Assembly (NCBI RefSeq): GCF_016802725.1
Contig: NC_052665.1
Coordinates: forward strand, 11,476,501 to 11,540,500
Direction of reading: 5' to 3'
Length of the DNA stretch: 64,000 nt
DNA from: Solenopsis invicta
Lineage: Eukaryota > Arthropoda > Insecta > Hymenoptera > Formicidae
Position numbers and translations under genes: made by a program. Below the pieces are notes generated by a model. The model worked only from the letters and a program-made list of their open reading frames with translations. It did no database searches and was not told the DNA's origin. This document shows, one piece after another, positions 11,565 to 23,398 of the stretch (positions are counted from its first letter, which is position 1; each line of letters opens with the position of its first letter).

Positions 11565-14500
11565 ATGGATCACGTTAGCCTGCTGCTGCAGCATTCGCAA
11601 TACGCGTACGCGATCCCCGTGGGTATTGTACTGATTTGCGCCATTCTCGTCTTCGTCTTCGGCTTCAAGAAGGCTGAGCAGCCGCCGTTTGCGCAGCTCT
11701 CCTCGGGCTCCGACGCGGACCGAAAGCTTGCCAGAAAGCGCGGCAAGGTCCGTGAGAAGGTTAGTGAAACATCGACAACTACTTGATGACCGCATATCCC
11801 TGCCTCTTTGGTTTTTCTTCGCATCTCGCGCCTTTTTTCCTCGTAAACAGATTGTATTCGCCCGCCATATGGTAGGTTGTTTGTAGGTGCGCGCGCGCTC
11901 GTGAGTTGACGCACACGCATACACGCCCGCTAATCAGCTGGTCCCTCTGGTCTGAAAGGGTGGCTCAGAGACGACTGTTTTCCCTCTATTCCTCCGCGCG
12001 TGGTGACGTAATGTCGCGACGATGAGGGTGTTTTTTTCATTAGCATGAGCGTGGCTCAATAGCGTGCTCGAGATATCGCTCCTGCATTCTTACCGCGAGT
12101 ATGTAGCGCTGCACACATCTGTTCTTTTTATTGGTATTTTCTACACTCGCTTTTTTATCTCTTTTCCCTCTTTTTCGAAGTCCGCTCATTTCTTGATGCT
12201 CAGGTGTAATTTCAGATTGATACTGAATGCGATGTATATGTTAAACCTCTGAAAACTTGTAATTAGATTATTTATTCATAAGTATCTTGTAATTAAATGA
12301 ACATGTACGATGAAACGAGTTTTCAAAGAGATCCATTTATTTAATTTAATTTTATTGATAAATAAAAAAAAGAGCATAAGATTAGAAAGCCTATGTCAAT
12401 CACAGTAGTTTCTAGTGCCAAATAATAATTTTTAATTTTACAATCTCCTACTTATTCAAACTGCACACCCCATACTCGTCGAACTTGACAATTATGAAGT
12501 CGGAATATATAATATTAATGCTTTAGAAGCATATGTAAGATCCCCCTCCCTGGAAAAACTGTGAAGAATTTTTTTGTGAAAAAATACCTCAACCAGGGTT
12601 TGAACCTGGATGTCTCAAATTTCATGTGGGCGTTCTATCAATTCGATTACTGAGACATGTGATATTTTCTCGCAGTAACCAATATAAGTTAAATAAATGC
12701 CCTTGTGTAGGTGATGTATAATAAGCAATAAATTAGATGGGACTGATGTAAATTAAAACATAAAATTAGGAAGCCTATGTTAGTTGTTTTAATTTTTGTC
12801 AATTAAATAGTAGAGATGTACGAACGATTTGAATATAAAACAAATTGAATCAAATAAAATTTTATTGTAAGGAAAATAATATTGACTATGTTTATATGAC
12901 TTGATTTATGTTGAAACATCGATGTTATAACTTCAGCATAAATCAGGCCATATAAAGGTAGTCATTGATTATATGATTTAAAGTCATTTTAAATATAATT
13001 TTATAATAGAGACATTAATATTTAAATCTGTTAAATCTAAAATTTTTGGATAGTTTGGATTCGAATTACATATTGATAATCTTATAAAATCATATTTGAA
13101 ATGATTTTATGTCATACAATCAATATTGCCTTTTTGTAATAAAAATTTTTTTGTCATTTATATATATTAAAATTTAATCTAACAATAATTATGTTAAATA
13201 ATTATGTTAATGTTACTTAAATGTTCTTTTTACAGTTTGATTTAATTTAATTCAATTTGATTCGGTTACAAATTTAGTAATTCAGTGTAATTTTTTCAAA
13301 CAAAATGTAATTTGACTCGATTTGATTCAATATCAAGCAACTTTTATTTATATCTCTAACAAATAGTATATAATTGTGGAATTTCATTAAACGTTCTTAC
13401 ACATTTTGTTATAGAAAGCTGTTAATGGACAAGTTGCATCTGAAAAAACAAGTCCAGCAAAGAAGACATTAGTAACGAAAGTGGAAGTTCCCAAGAAGGC
13501 TACTAAGGGAGATGATGTTGATGGTAAATTAAAAGAGCGTAAACAAGAAGACAACAAAATTGTTGCTACTAAGAAAGAGAAAGAACAGCTCTCGACTAAG
13601 GCTGGCAAGGAGAACAAAGTGGAGCAGGTGAAGAATAAGAAGAATTTGAAGAACTTGTTCCAGGAAAAACCCATAGACTTTGATGATGGTTAGTTGATAT
13701 ACATGGCATTAGCATAAATAGATAAGATGTACTTTTTTCATACAATCGTTTAGAGTTGTTATTTATCAGTGTTAATACTGTAATTGATAACAGGAGATTG
13801 GGAGCAAGCTTATTCGCGCAAGGACAAGAAAAACAAGAAAAAGGAGGAGGAATCTCCATCAAAGAAAAATAAAAAGACATCTAAAAAGACTGATTTAATA
13901 AACGAGGCTAAGCAGAAGGAACAAGAGAAGCCTGAAGTCAAGGATAAAACCGCTAAGGAAACCGAAAATAAAGAGCTCAAGGAGAAAGAGAAGAAGGAAG
14001 TAATGCTTACATCTATCTCCGAGGAGATAGGTAAAGTCAAGGAATCGCAGAACGAGGAGCAAGACAAGGTATATTTTTACATGTCATAGTATTAAGAAAG
14101 TTCTAATAAATAAAAAATTTGTCCATTATTTATCATTTTGAAGATAATTGTACCAAAAGATTATATGTTAAAAGATATATATGAATGAAAAGTCAGTATA
14201 ATTCCTTTTTACTTTTGTTAAGTTGGAGAACCTCTCTAAAGTTTTTTAGCTGACAAAACAAAATAGTTTACAAACAAAATATTCGATCGTAGGTTGAAAA
14301 AATCGAAAAGGAAGAGAAAAAATCTGGAAAATCAAAGAAGACTAAGAAAACTGAAGGCGAGATTACACCTGCTTCGGTACCGTCTACACCAAAGACCGAT
14401 AACAAACCTATTTCGGAGGAACAGCAAAAGAAGCCTGTCAGTGCAGAAAAAGTAGCCACCAATGTGGAAGAAAATAAAATGATAGAAAATAATGAGAAAA

Positions 14501-14667
14501 TCGCTGTGTTCGACGAGCTAGGAGGTTTGTTGCACATTGACAAGGAAATTATTAAGTTTTTTTATTTCTGAATTGATTAATATATTATTTGTTATTGTGT
14601 TACAGACGTCTGGACAGAAGCAAAATCACAGAAAAAGAGTAAAAAAAAGGCTCGTAAAGATAACTGA
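11565..14667 (+). CDS. MTDH: LYRIC / metadherin (MTDH, AEG-1) homolog, complete
   Basis: Five exons: 11565-11759, 13415-13688, 13794-14068, 14293-14524, 14606-14667. Phases close to 345 codons plus TGA. Residues 15-34 (YAIPVGIVLICAILVFVFGF) are one N-terminal transmembrane helix; everything after is highly lysine/glutamate-rich and probably disordered. Family landmarks are NLKNLFQEKP then DDGDWEQAYSRKDKKNKKK (compare the W-E-x-x-x-S-x-R-x-K block of vertebrate LYRIC) and the C-terminal DVWTEAKSQKKSKKKARKDN. LYRIC is an ER/nuclear-envelope and nuclear scaffold that binds RNA and SND1 in vertebrates; that role is family knowledge. The start was chosen for its strong context and because the membrane helix follows at once. 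Overall identity to vertebrates is low, so orthology rests on architecture and end motifs. Confidence 0.85.
12375..12440. repeat. Dispersed repeat, copy 1 (AAGATTAG..CCTATGTCAATCACAG)
   Basis: CATAAGATTAGAAAGCCTAT then GTCAATCACAGT and AAATAATAATTTTTAATTT match 16339-16405 nearly base for base. A third, shorter copy lies at 12759-12790 (CATAAAATTAGGAAGCCTAT). No terminal repeats are obvious. Confidence 0.7.
12585..12658 (-). repeat. tRNA-like sequence, probably the head of a tRNA-derived SINE
   Basis: The minus strand contains a good Pol III B box (GGTTCAAACCC within a CCAGG/CCTGG T-arm). Upstream is a degraded A-box region (TAATCGAATTGATAG). A 7-bp acceptor-like stem can form: TGTCTCA with TGAGGTA, using two G-T pairs. 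The D and anticodon arms do not fold well and a T/A-rich tail follows, so this is not called a functional tRNA. Confidence 0.55.
12811..13358. mobile_element. TIR element, copy 1 (TAGAGATGTAC termini)
   Basis: Begins TAGAGATGTACGAACGATTT and ends in TATATCTCTA. The interior AAAGTCATTTTAAATATAAT and TTTATAA are matched in the copy at 19595-19910. Recurrent GAATC/GATTC words form imperfect palindromes. It is non-autonomous, with no transposase frame. Confidence 0.55.
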
Positions 14668-15394
14668 GAATGATTACGCGTAACGCTAATGATAATGCTT
14701 CTTGCGAAAGGGAATAGAAAGAGTGAGAATTCCGTTCAGTCCAAAGGGTGTTTGTCGCTCACGACAAATCAGGTGTGTTTCAAGTGATTTGCTAATCGCC
14801 ACCTAACCAAATCGTTCCTTTTTTCCTTTGTACATAATACCAATCGAATTTAAGTTCAATTATGATTTTTTTAGTTATAATCTCAAGAGATCAATCGCTA
14901 GCTCAATCGCTAAAGATTGAAAGAACACCGTATAGCATGATGATTTTTGTATTTTTTTTTTTTTTTTTTTTTTCATTTGTAATCTGCAATATCTTGCATT
15001 TAATAGAAGTGGCATAAGTCATTGTTTTCACATTTACTAGGCAATTGCTTTAGGTTTCTTAGATACATTTGCATGTGTCTGTAATAGGATATTTCATTTG
15101 TAATTATAACTATATATAATAGATATATATAGTGGTATAATTTTATATACATATATATAAAATATAGTGGATTTGTATCATAAAATGTTTTGTAATGGTT
15201 ATAAATGATACTTATGCCATTTATATTTTACGTTTTTATGAATTAATAATCTTATTGAGAATATTTTGTATAACTATACTATTTTTACGTTAAGAACAAC
15301 AATTCTGCGCGCATTATATCTCGCTGTTACTTAAACGTCGATTCTTCTGATTGACCTCTCATATTACATTATACATGTATGAACGGCAAGCATA

Positions 15395-15572
15395 GGCTGC
15401 GTTCGCAGAGCGTGCTATTAGCACTATTTTGTTAGAGTCACTTCAATAGAATTATTGAGGTGACTATATTCTGGCATTCTATTTTTATCAGTTATTAGAT
15501 GTAAAGGATAAAATAAAGATAAAATAACGCAGTAGCGCTGATAGCATGCTCCGTGCATGCTATCCATAGAAA
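15395..15572. mobile_element. MITE with GAGCGTGCTATTAGCAC termini
   Basis: GAGCGTGCTATTAGCAC (15408-15424) is inverted at 15535-15551 as GAGCATGCTATCAGCGC on the minus strand. A tight inner hairpin pairs GTCACTTCAATA with TATTGAGGTGAC over a 4-base loop. The element lies in or just beyond the LYRIC 3' UTR and carries an AATAAA. Confidence 0.6.
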
Positions 15573-16338
15573 AGGTAAACATAGAAAGTATGTCTCACGG
15601 TAAATTCATAATGCAGGACAATCTTTGGAAGCGATAAGCTTATATTGCTGATGTACGGAATAGGTATTTTAATGAAATCATATTTTTCTACATGATTAGT
15701 CGCGCTTATTGAGTGATTATTTTCCTCTTTAATACTTAAATACTTGAAGATCTATCTTGTAATAATTAGTGCAGTTTCATTTAAGTGTATCAGTAATATA
15801 AGTTTTTTGAAAGGATATAGATAACATTACATAAATTCGTGGCAGTGTAAGTCATACCAATGTGATAATGATTATGATTAATTTGAGTAGAATTTGATTT
15901 ATATTTTATACATTACGTGCGACGAAATATGTACAATATACGTGTTGAAATTGAAAGACAAAATTCATGTTGATGATATATCTTACAGTAAGTAACAGAT
16001 AATGATTGACGGATAATTATTTAATACTGTTGTACTTCATGTCAACGAAAATTTAATTATAACTTCAAGTATACTGAGATGAAAACTGATAATTTGATTA
16101 CATTTTTCAATTTGTTTAAATTTCTTAACTTCATAAATATTTATATATTTAATTCTATATAGCTCGCCACTATTCTTTTTGGTTAATTTCTTTGCCATCT
16201 ATGGATCTATGGATCCTGTAATTTTGTCATGCTACATATCTGAACAGAAAGCATATTATTTAGTTCATAATACGTGAAATTGATATTTCAGAGTCAAATA
16301 AAGACGATAAACGAGACCCAAATAAAAAATATTTTAAA

Positions 16339-16405
16339 CATAAGATTAGCAGGCCTATGTCAATCACAGTTGTTATTAGTGCAAAATAATAATGTTTTAA
16401 TTTTA
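16339..16405. repeat. Dispersed repeat, copy 2 (AAGATTAG..CCTATGTCAATCACAG)
   Basis: Near-identical partner of 12375-12440 over about 66 bp, in the same orientation. Differences are scattered single bases. Confidence 0.7.
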
Positions 16406-16795
16406 TTCTCAAGTAACTACAATTGTTTAAAGAAATTGTATTGCAAAAATTTATAAAAAATGAGCATGTAAGTATTGAATAAAAAATCTTAAATTTTTAA
16501 ATTTTAACTTAAACAAAAAATCAGATTTTTTAGTGGACTTTTTGAATTAACAAATAAATAGTACGATATAAATTGTTAAAAAAAATTGAATTATTTGAAG
16601 TATTGAAAATCGACATATTTGAACAATTGATTTTAATAATGAGCAAAATTTTATTATTTGAATAATATAAAATGGCGAATAAAAGGTTATAATAAACAAA
16701 AATAATTAATGTTAACGATGTTCTTTATTTTTGTGCAAGATATAAATTTTTGAAGGATCAGAACATATATGTTCCACCAGATACGAAACGGTTAA

Positions 16796-16870
16796 ATATA
16801 TAAATACTTAAATTGAAAACATTTAATCAAGTTGAAAAATTCAATCAAATTAACAATTTTTTTTTATCAG
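16796..16870. repeat. Dispersed AT-rich repeat (TATAAATACTTRAA family), copy 1
   Basis: TATAAATACTTAAATTGAAA followed by ATTTAATCAAGTTGA and TTTTTTTTATCAGCGTAG. The same word order recurs at 18922-18993, 20386-20445 and, shortened, 36649-36698 (TTAATCAACTTAACAAATTT then TTCTCAGTG). Confidence 0.55.
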
Positions 16871-17087
16871 CGTAGAAGAAAATTTATTCGAGAAAAACGA
16901 AAAAAAGTGACTCGATATTTTTGCATAAGGGTTTGTATCTATACATATACTGTTAAGTATAACGTTACGAAGGAATATAGATTTCTTGTTGAATACTTTG
17001 AAAAGTGAAAAATAGATTTTTTTTTATCTTACGTCACGATAATTAACAAATTTTACTTGCAAACAATGGTTAGAACTAGCATATTGC

Positions 17088-17194
17088 TTTAAGCATTTTT
17101 TATGATGTTTTTATCTTAATTACAATTAAGATAAAAACATCATAAAAAATGTTTAATTATAATTAAGATAAAAACATCATAAAAAATGCTTAAA
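17088..17194. repeat. Three-armed perfect foldback
   Basis: The arm at 17088-17121 (TTTAAGCATTTTTTATGATG + TTTTTATCTTAATT) is followed after 2 bases by its exact inverted copy (17124-17151). After 9 more bases comes a second full inverted copy (17161-17194). The match is perfect over 28-34 bases, implying recent origin or strong turnover. Confidence 0.85.
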
Positions 17195-17756
17195 ATAACA
17201 GAACACACAGAAAATATTATTATGATATGATACTTTTACAATTATATAATAATTATGCATAAATCTCATAACCTTGCAAGTTCTGTCAAAAAAGAGTGAA
17301 GATAAAAAAGCAAACAAGAATAAATAAAACGATGTTTTTATAGATTTTTTTACATAATGGAATTTTTGTTATGTCAAATATTATCTTATAATTTTTCTTA
17401 AACATTTATCGTCATGCGAATAATGAATAGTAATCGAGATGATCAAATATACATCAAAACTATCATTTATGAACAAAATCGTTTATTTTTCATGCCATAC
17501 AGGAAGAAAAATAGATTGTTTTCTTAATCATCTTAGTAATCTGCAAACAGATTCTATTGCATATACTTTATTAATATTTGTCAGAGTATGTTATCAATAA
17601 CTTTTCTATCGCTATTGGGTGTGCTAATGCTAAGCTTTAACGCTGTACAAGAATGTTGAACATGGGAGATATCAATTCAGAGATTTCTCTCGGAGAATGC
17701 CCTAACTTATATTTTATCAGAAACAGAGACAAAGAAAGGATGAATATATGTATGTA

Positions 17757-17760
<4 letters not shown>

Positions 17761-17804
<44 letters not shown>

Positions 17805-17845
17805 CACACACATATGTATGTTTATGTATATGTATGTACGTGTAT
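17761..17845. repeat. AT then TACA/TATG microsatellite
   Basis: A pure (AT)n tract of about 40 bp is followed by CATACACACACATATGTATG. It is simple-sequence DNA and spoils any open frame through it. Confidence 0.9.
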
Positions 17846-18770
17846 AACTGTTGTTGTATGTAACATTTTTATTCTAAACAATTTAAATTTAAGAGTTATC
17901 TGTTAAAAATTGCGTAAAATTATTGCATTGATAATTTTAAAAGTGGGAGAGCGTGGAGTGAAAGAGGGAGAGAGTGAGACGACTTGAGATGTATGACAAT
18001 ATTGTGATAAGAATATTATACCTAAGTATCGCTTGAATGTTGCAGACACTGAAATCACTCGTAGCTTTTATGTGTAGAACGGAATCTTGGGGAAAAATAC
18101 CTCTATCCTGTTTGAATAGCCATTCATATTTTGTATACTGTACATTAATATAATATATTCTTATAAGTACACGCATATGAGATCATCGTGTAAGGTTCTT
18201 AGCGTTATTTTAGTAAAAGAGGTCCACATTATAGGATCGTCGCGTGGAGTTTAAAGAGGAAAGGCAGGAAAGAGTGTATAATAATTTATAGAATACATTG
18301 AGCGAGCTTGAATTACAACCAGCGAGAACTGTATTACGTACATCGTATCACAAAGATATCAAGTATTTCGTGTTGACTGTCCCGTGCCAAAAATAAGCAT
18401 TGTTTCTCTTCTAAATCACATTCAAGGCTGAATTTCGTACAATAATTCATGGATATCGAAGGAAATTTAGCTATTTACGGCTACTCTGTACGTTCAGATC
18501 TTTTATTGGTCGATAGTCGCAAGATTGCTTGAAAAACCCCGCCCTAATTGTATTAGAAAATTATTAGATCCCGGTAAAATAAATTGGTTCTCACAAGCCT
18601 AGACATATTCTTGAATATGTTCGAAACATGTGTCTCAGTCACTCCTATTGTTTTCAATTGATTTGAGAAAAAATGGTTGTTAATATAGAAAATATTTTGA
18701 TAGTTCTATTTTTCTGAGCAACGTCTATGATCGATGACATAGACGTGGTAAGGGAACATTTTTGGAGATC

Positions 18771-19057
18771 AGTGCTTCGATTAAGTTCGTGTATACTCTT
18801 CTAATATATTTGATTTTATATCAGTATACATATGTCGATTCATTCCAAGTATTTTATACATTTAAGTTAAATATGCGAGAAAATTTAATTAAGTTTCAAA
18901 TTTAGTCAACAACTTTAATTAAATATATAAATACTTAAACTGAGGAATTTAATTAAGAGGAAAGGTTTAGTCAAGTTAATAATTTTTTATCAGCATGTAT
19001 GCACTCATGTAAAATTAAATATATTAGAAGAGTATTCACGAGTTTAATCGAAGCACA
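18771..19057. mobile_element. MITE with about 50-bp terminal inverted repeats
   Basis: The left end AGTGCTTCGATTAAGTTCGT continues GTATACTCTTCTAATATATT. The reverse complement of the right end reads TTGTGCTTCGATTAAACTCG then TGAATACTCTTCTAATATAT. The interior contains the TATAAATACTTAAA repeat, so that dispersed family is probably this element's internal sequence. Just outside on the left, ACGTCTATG / CATAGACGT (18721-18747) forms a separate small hairpin. Confidence 0.75.
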
Positions 19058-19594
19058 AATTAACAACTTTTTTTCTTTGTGTGTAGAATAAGAGTGGAGC
19101 TAATTGTAAACAAATATAAAATAACATCAGTTGGATAATGTTATACATCATAGAATGAGTTTTACATATTTGATAGATTACAGCTCAAAAGCTTATGAGA
19201 GAGAACTTGATAACCGTAACATCTTTCGTTCACTCGATCATAAGCTGCATAGTTGTGAAAATCAATTCCAATATTTACCGGAATCCAATTAATGCGGTCT
19301 TTCTCTTATCGTGCGTATCGCTTGACTCTAATTAGTAATTAATGATTGAGTAACCAACTGAATAGTTAAGTTAATTTACATAGTAGAACTAAGTTTTCTT
19401 CAAAACCACGCGCTATTAGATTATTATTAGATTATTTTTCCAGTTTGTGTGCAGCTGAATGTATTTATATCATGATTTCGTGTATCGTAGAGAGCTGAAG
19501 CGAGAGATGAAGATATTACTAACAGTATCGATTTGTATTCCAGTGTGAGAACATCAAATTATTCGATACTTTAACGAGAATTGTAAATCGCAAC

Positions 19595-19910
19595 TAGAGA
19601 TGTACAAATTACGATTTTTTGGTGCCGAATCGAATCGAATCATTGATAACTTTTAATTAATAACATAATTTATTATTAGTTTGAATATTATATAAAGATA
19701 ATAACAAAAGAATATTATGTTATAAGAAAAATAATATTAATTATATGAAATAAAGTCACTTTAAATATAATTTTATAAGATTGTCAATATATGCGATTCG
19801 AATCTCTTGGATTTGAAATTTTCGAATAATTTGGATTCGAATCATAGAGATTTAAATTCGAATCGAATCGTATCTGATTCGATTAAATTCAATTTGAACA
19901 GTTCGTACAT
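19595..19910. mobile_element. TIR element, copy 2 (TAGAGATGTAC termini)
   Basis: Begins TAGAGATGTACAAATTACGA and ends CAGTTCGTACAT, with dense GAATCGAATC words. The interior AAAGTCACTTTAAATATAAT matches the copy at 12811-13358. Confidence 0.55.
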
Positions 19911-20385
19911 TTGTTATTGCAGTTCGCTTTGTCGCTTGCTTGTAACTATACAATCTAAATATATGATAAGAAGTATAAATTTAACAGTTGTGGAAAAGTA
20001 ATAGTGTATTTGTGAAACTTGAAGAGTGATTTAATACTGTTCACAATGATCCAACCAATTAGTTTAACGGAAGAGTTAACGAAATATTTACACTCGCGCA
20101 GAGAGAACAAGTGGACTCTAAAGGGATGGCTTTCGAGTCGCGAGAAGGAAGTTAGCATATTTTTCTAAGCGTAGATAGAGATTTGAGCGAAGAGAGCACT
20201 CTCACGTGTAAGATACGACAAAGATTTTCAAATATTGTATATATTTAAGTTAAATATTAAATGTATTTAATTTAAATACATACAACACTTGAATTTGAGT
20301 TCAATTTTATATACATGTTTCACTTAAATACATAAATTTAATTTTAATTCAATTTTTATTTACATGTTTAACTTAAATACATAAA

Positions 20386-20445
20386 TACTTGAACTGAAGG
20401 AATTTAATCAAGTTGAACAATTTAGTCAAGTTACTCTTTTTTCAG
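20386..20445. repeat. Dispersed AT-rich repeat (TATAAATACTTRAA family), copy 3
   Basis: ATAAATACTTGAACTGAAGG, then AATTTAATCAAGTTGAACAA and TTTAGTCAAGTTA ending in TTTTTTCAGTG. Related to 16796-16870 and to the interior of the MITE at 18771-19057. Confidence 0.55.
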
Positions 20446-20831
20446 TGCAACCGATTATTTTATAGTATGAGGATTGATTAAATAAATATAGGGTAGGTGA
20501 ACTGATTATAAAATCGAGAAAGTATTATATTGCCACTGTACATATGTATATTAACAAGCAACGTTCTTATTAAATGGATGTGTGCAATGACGTCGTACGG
20601 TTCAACTGCGGATTCTGTGGCGATGGAAAAATTCAGATTTTTCAGAAGAATGAATCGGAGCGTCCGACAATAAGTGTATGATCTATTTAATTTGAAAATG
20701 ACACGAGTTTAATTTTGCGACACAATGGATATGAACATGCCGGAAGCATCAGAGATGTACAATTGCAAAGTTTTGTAAGAGAGATTCTCGAATTTAATTC
20801 GTTTCATTTTCAAAATGGACACAGCACGATA

Positions 20832-21082
20832 TACGGTATTGGCCAAAAGTATATCACCTTCAGTTTTTTTGAGAGTAACTTAATTTAAAGTGCACACATT
20901 TTTATCAAATTACAACGTGTTTTGTTAGTAAATTATAATATGTTTTGTAGATTGTCATCATGCATCATGTACAAGGTGCATCTGCTACTATGTGTCTGTA
21001 ACATTTTGAAGGCATTCGATTTACTTCGAGGAAAGTTATGATCAAAAAATCTAAAGGTGACATACTTTCGGCCGATACTGTA
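20832..21082. mobile_element. Tc1-like non-autonomous element
   Basis: Terminal inverted repeats of about 50 bp: left TACGGTATTGGCCAAAAGTA, right (minus strand) TACAGTATCGGCCGAAAGTA. Both continue to ATCACCTT / GTCACCTT. The GGCCAAAAGTA-type end is characteristic of Tc1-family transposons, and TA flanks both sides. The 251-bp element has no transposase. Confidence 0.75.
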
Positions 21083-21766
21083 TGTTCGATTATCAAAATA
21101 TATGCAATGCTTTACCGTGGAATTATCGGTTAATAATCTTTCGATATAGTTTAGCATTCCGCACATGTACCTTGCGAATTTGTGCATTGACGTAACGACG
21201 CAATTACGATGGCCTATTTTGGACTGGTGACTCGATGTATTATAGTTACAGTTTCGCAACTATGACACTCATAAGTACTCTGATCGCATTCGAAGTATCG
21301 ATTGTAATATAAGGATAAGAAGAGAGAAAAAACTCTAAATAAAAACCGCGACACGTTGGTGTCGAATTTATATTATATATATTTAACAAAGTTATGCGTA
21401 TAATTTATTTTACTCACCAAAAGGTTGTTGCAAATATGATGGCGTGTAATAAATTTATTTGAAAAAATTTTATAATATATATTATATGTACAACACACAC
21501 GCGCATACGTACGCAATATAAGGAAAAAACGTGTCGTGTAAAATACATGTTTCAATTTAAATCTTATCATTACAGCTTACATGAGTGTTAGTATGAAAAA
21601 GTTATACCTAGTCAAGAGGCCGAAAACACACAAATTTTTGTAATTTTTTTTTTTAACGCGACTAGAAGTACAAAAAAGCTACAAAGCAAATTTTTTGCCA
21701 ATTTTTGGATATGTTAACATACTCGAGGAAAAAATATGCCCACTTTGAAAATTTAATGCATGTGAT

Positions 21767-21870
21767 AAATTTTAGAAATATTTCTGTTGCACCGTTTCAT
21801 GTGATATTTTGTAGAATCCTTTCAGAAGTGTTGAACATGAAATGTGAAAGATTCAAACCTTTCTGAAAGA
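21767..21870 (-). repeat. Dispersed repeat, inverted partner of 35241-35350
   Basis: On the minus strand it reads AAAGGTTTGAATCTTTCACA then TTTCATGTTCAACA and GGATTCTACAAAATAT. This lines up with 35241-35350 over about 105 bp with perhaps a quarter of bases changed. Confidence 0.55.
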
Positions 21871-22099
21871 GATCTTTGCAACGATCGGTGCTGAATGGGT
21901 AAATTTTCAATTTAGTAGGAGTATAATTTTTTTTTATAATAGAACTACATACTGTTTTTCAATCGCTATATTATTGCCATTTTGAAACAATTTAATATAA
22001 AAATCGGCTCTGACAACTTTTCTTTATATTTAAATCAGCTCTAATTAAAAAAAAAAAAAAAAAACATTAAAATCGGTTAAGACTTGAAGGTTTTAGATA

Positions 22100-22560
22100 A
22101 TTTCGAAACATGATTTGTTTTTCCCCCGATTGTGCGGCGTGAAAATGTGATCTCTGACCGCGAAAGTGGAGGTCATTATCCCTTATCGTGACACGGTCAA
22201 TATTATCGACCCTGAGAACATGGTGCAAGGGACTGCGACTCGCGTGCGACAGTTCCTATGGAAACCCGCGATCGAATTCGTACCCCCTCCGTCGATCGGA
22301 TTACTTCGGTACCCAGAGGTTGCTATTACGCGCAATCTTCGCAGTAGCACAAATATTGATGCGGCGAGAGGTCGTGGAACCACGCGAGTCTGAAGAACTG
22401 CTGTGTTCTAAGAACGAGATTTCACCGTCGGAGGAATTCTGTTTTTTCATTATCGACAAGAAACACCATTCTTGTGACTTTGACTTCTCCGAAGATTTTT
22501 TCGAGTCTCCGGCTTTGTAAAAATCCCTGAGACGATGGAACGTTTCCCTCATGGAAGGAA
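22100..22560. other. GC-rich island with overlapping small open frames on both strands
   Basis: Base composition is clearly unlike the AT-rich surroundings. Three frames are open: plus 22166-22393 (75 codons from an ATG), plus 22188-22520 (no ATG until 22359) and minus 22552-22301 (83 codons). The minus frame, with RLRDFYKAGDSKK and serine-rich text, looks most protein-like to me. None matches a family I know, and no splice partner could be assigned. It may equally be untranslated promoter DNA of the CCDC66-like gene, about 0.8 kb downstream. Confidence 0.3.
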
Positions 22561-23398
22561 GTCTGTTAACCGTTGAAACGAGATCGATTAGTCGTTAAAA
22601 ATGGATCGTGATTCATCAGCAGGGGGGAAAATGCTTCAGTTCGCGAAGTCCTTAATTCTAACCGATTTGATAGTAGCTAAAATAATTATTGCGCTCGCGG
22701 TATCGAGAAAGAATTGAAATTTTCGGCGATTGTATTTTACGTCATCTTGATCTTGAAAAACGATGTAGAATTATATATCTTTAGTTAAAAAATCATCAGG
22801 TGTGGGATAAAGAAATTATTTTCTAAAATATTGACTACAAATATTGCACAAAATTTTACACGCTCAACAATAAAATAACAGAATTCTCATTTCGACAAAT
22901 TTAATTAATAAGTCATAGTCAATAACAATGAAGTCTTGATTTAAAAGTTGAATTTTGATATGATTAAATTTGTTCTATGAAGAAAAGTGCGATAAAAAGC
23001 GACATTAAAACTTCAAGTTTTGCATGGTGCGTCTCTTTGTTGTTAGTAGTTTCGATACTCGACTTTTTCGGATATTGAGAAGCGTTTTAGATCGCAATGT
23101 GATTTCATACAAAAATTTTACAATTAGGAATATCGATCTCGGAAGTATGTACGAGCGAATTTATAGAAACGGTTCGGTGAACGCAAGACACGGGGAGTTC
23201 CGTCGAGTAGTTCCCAGTTGCTGATGGAATTTTCCATTGACCGTCGGTGATTCCTCGAGTAGGTAGGCAGTCGACGATATCTATGATTATGAGTTTAGTT
23301 TAGGGGATTTAGTTTAGTTCCTCTTTCGCCTTTTTCGATCGTCCGTCGTCACTGCCGCGCTTGTTCATTACGTCTTCCCACGGGAATCGCGTGCGAGG

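Larger units (their letters stand above)
11760..13414 (+). other. LYRIC intron 1, repeat-filled
   Basis: The 1.65-kb intron (donor GTTAGT, acceptor TTATAG) begins GC-rich, probably still promoter-proximal regulatory DNA. It then contains the dispersed repeat at 12375-12440, a tRNA-like element (12585-12658), a partial repeat (12759-12790) and a TIR element (12811-13358). I see no further coding exon. Confidence 0.7.
14668..23398. other. Long intergenic region, LYRIC to the CCDC66-like gene
   Basis: About 8.7 kb. The first kilobase is presumably LYRIC 3' UTR, with a T run at 14949-14973 and AATAAA at 15512-15517. The rest is AT-rich with several repeats, listed separately. Open frames here are short and contain no motif I recognise. 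The base composition changes at 22100-23400, where GC rises ahead of the CCDC66-like start; that part probably holds its promoter and 5' UTR. Confidence 0.6.

Noticed and set aside
11192..11924. Minus and plus frames around the LYRIC start
   Set aside because: Trinucleotide-rich 5' leader and exon 1 produce shadow frames; only the frame with the membrane helix continues into later exons.
12585..12658. Functional tRNA gene
   Set aside because: B box and acceptor stem are present, but the D and anticodon arms do not form, so it is annotated as a tRNA-derived repeat.
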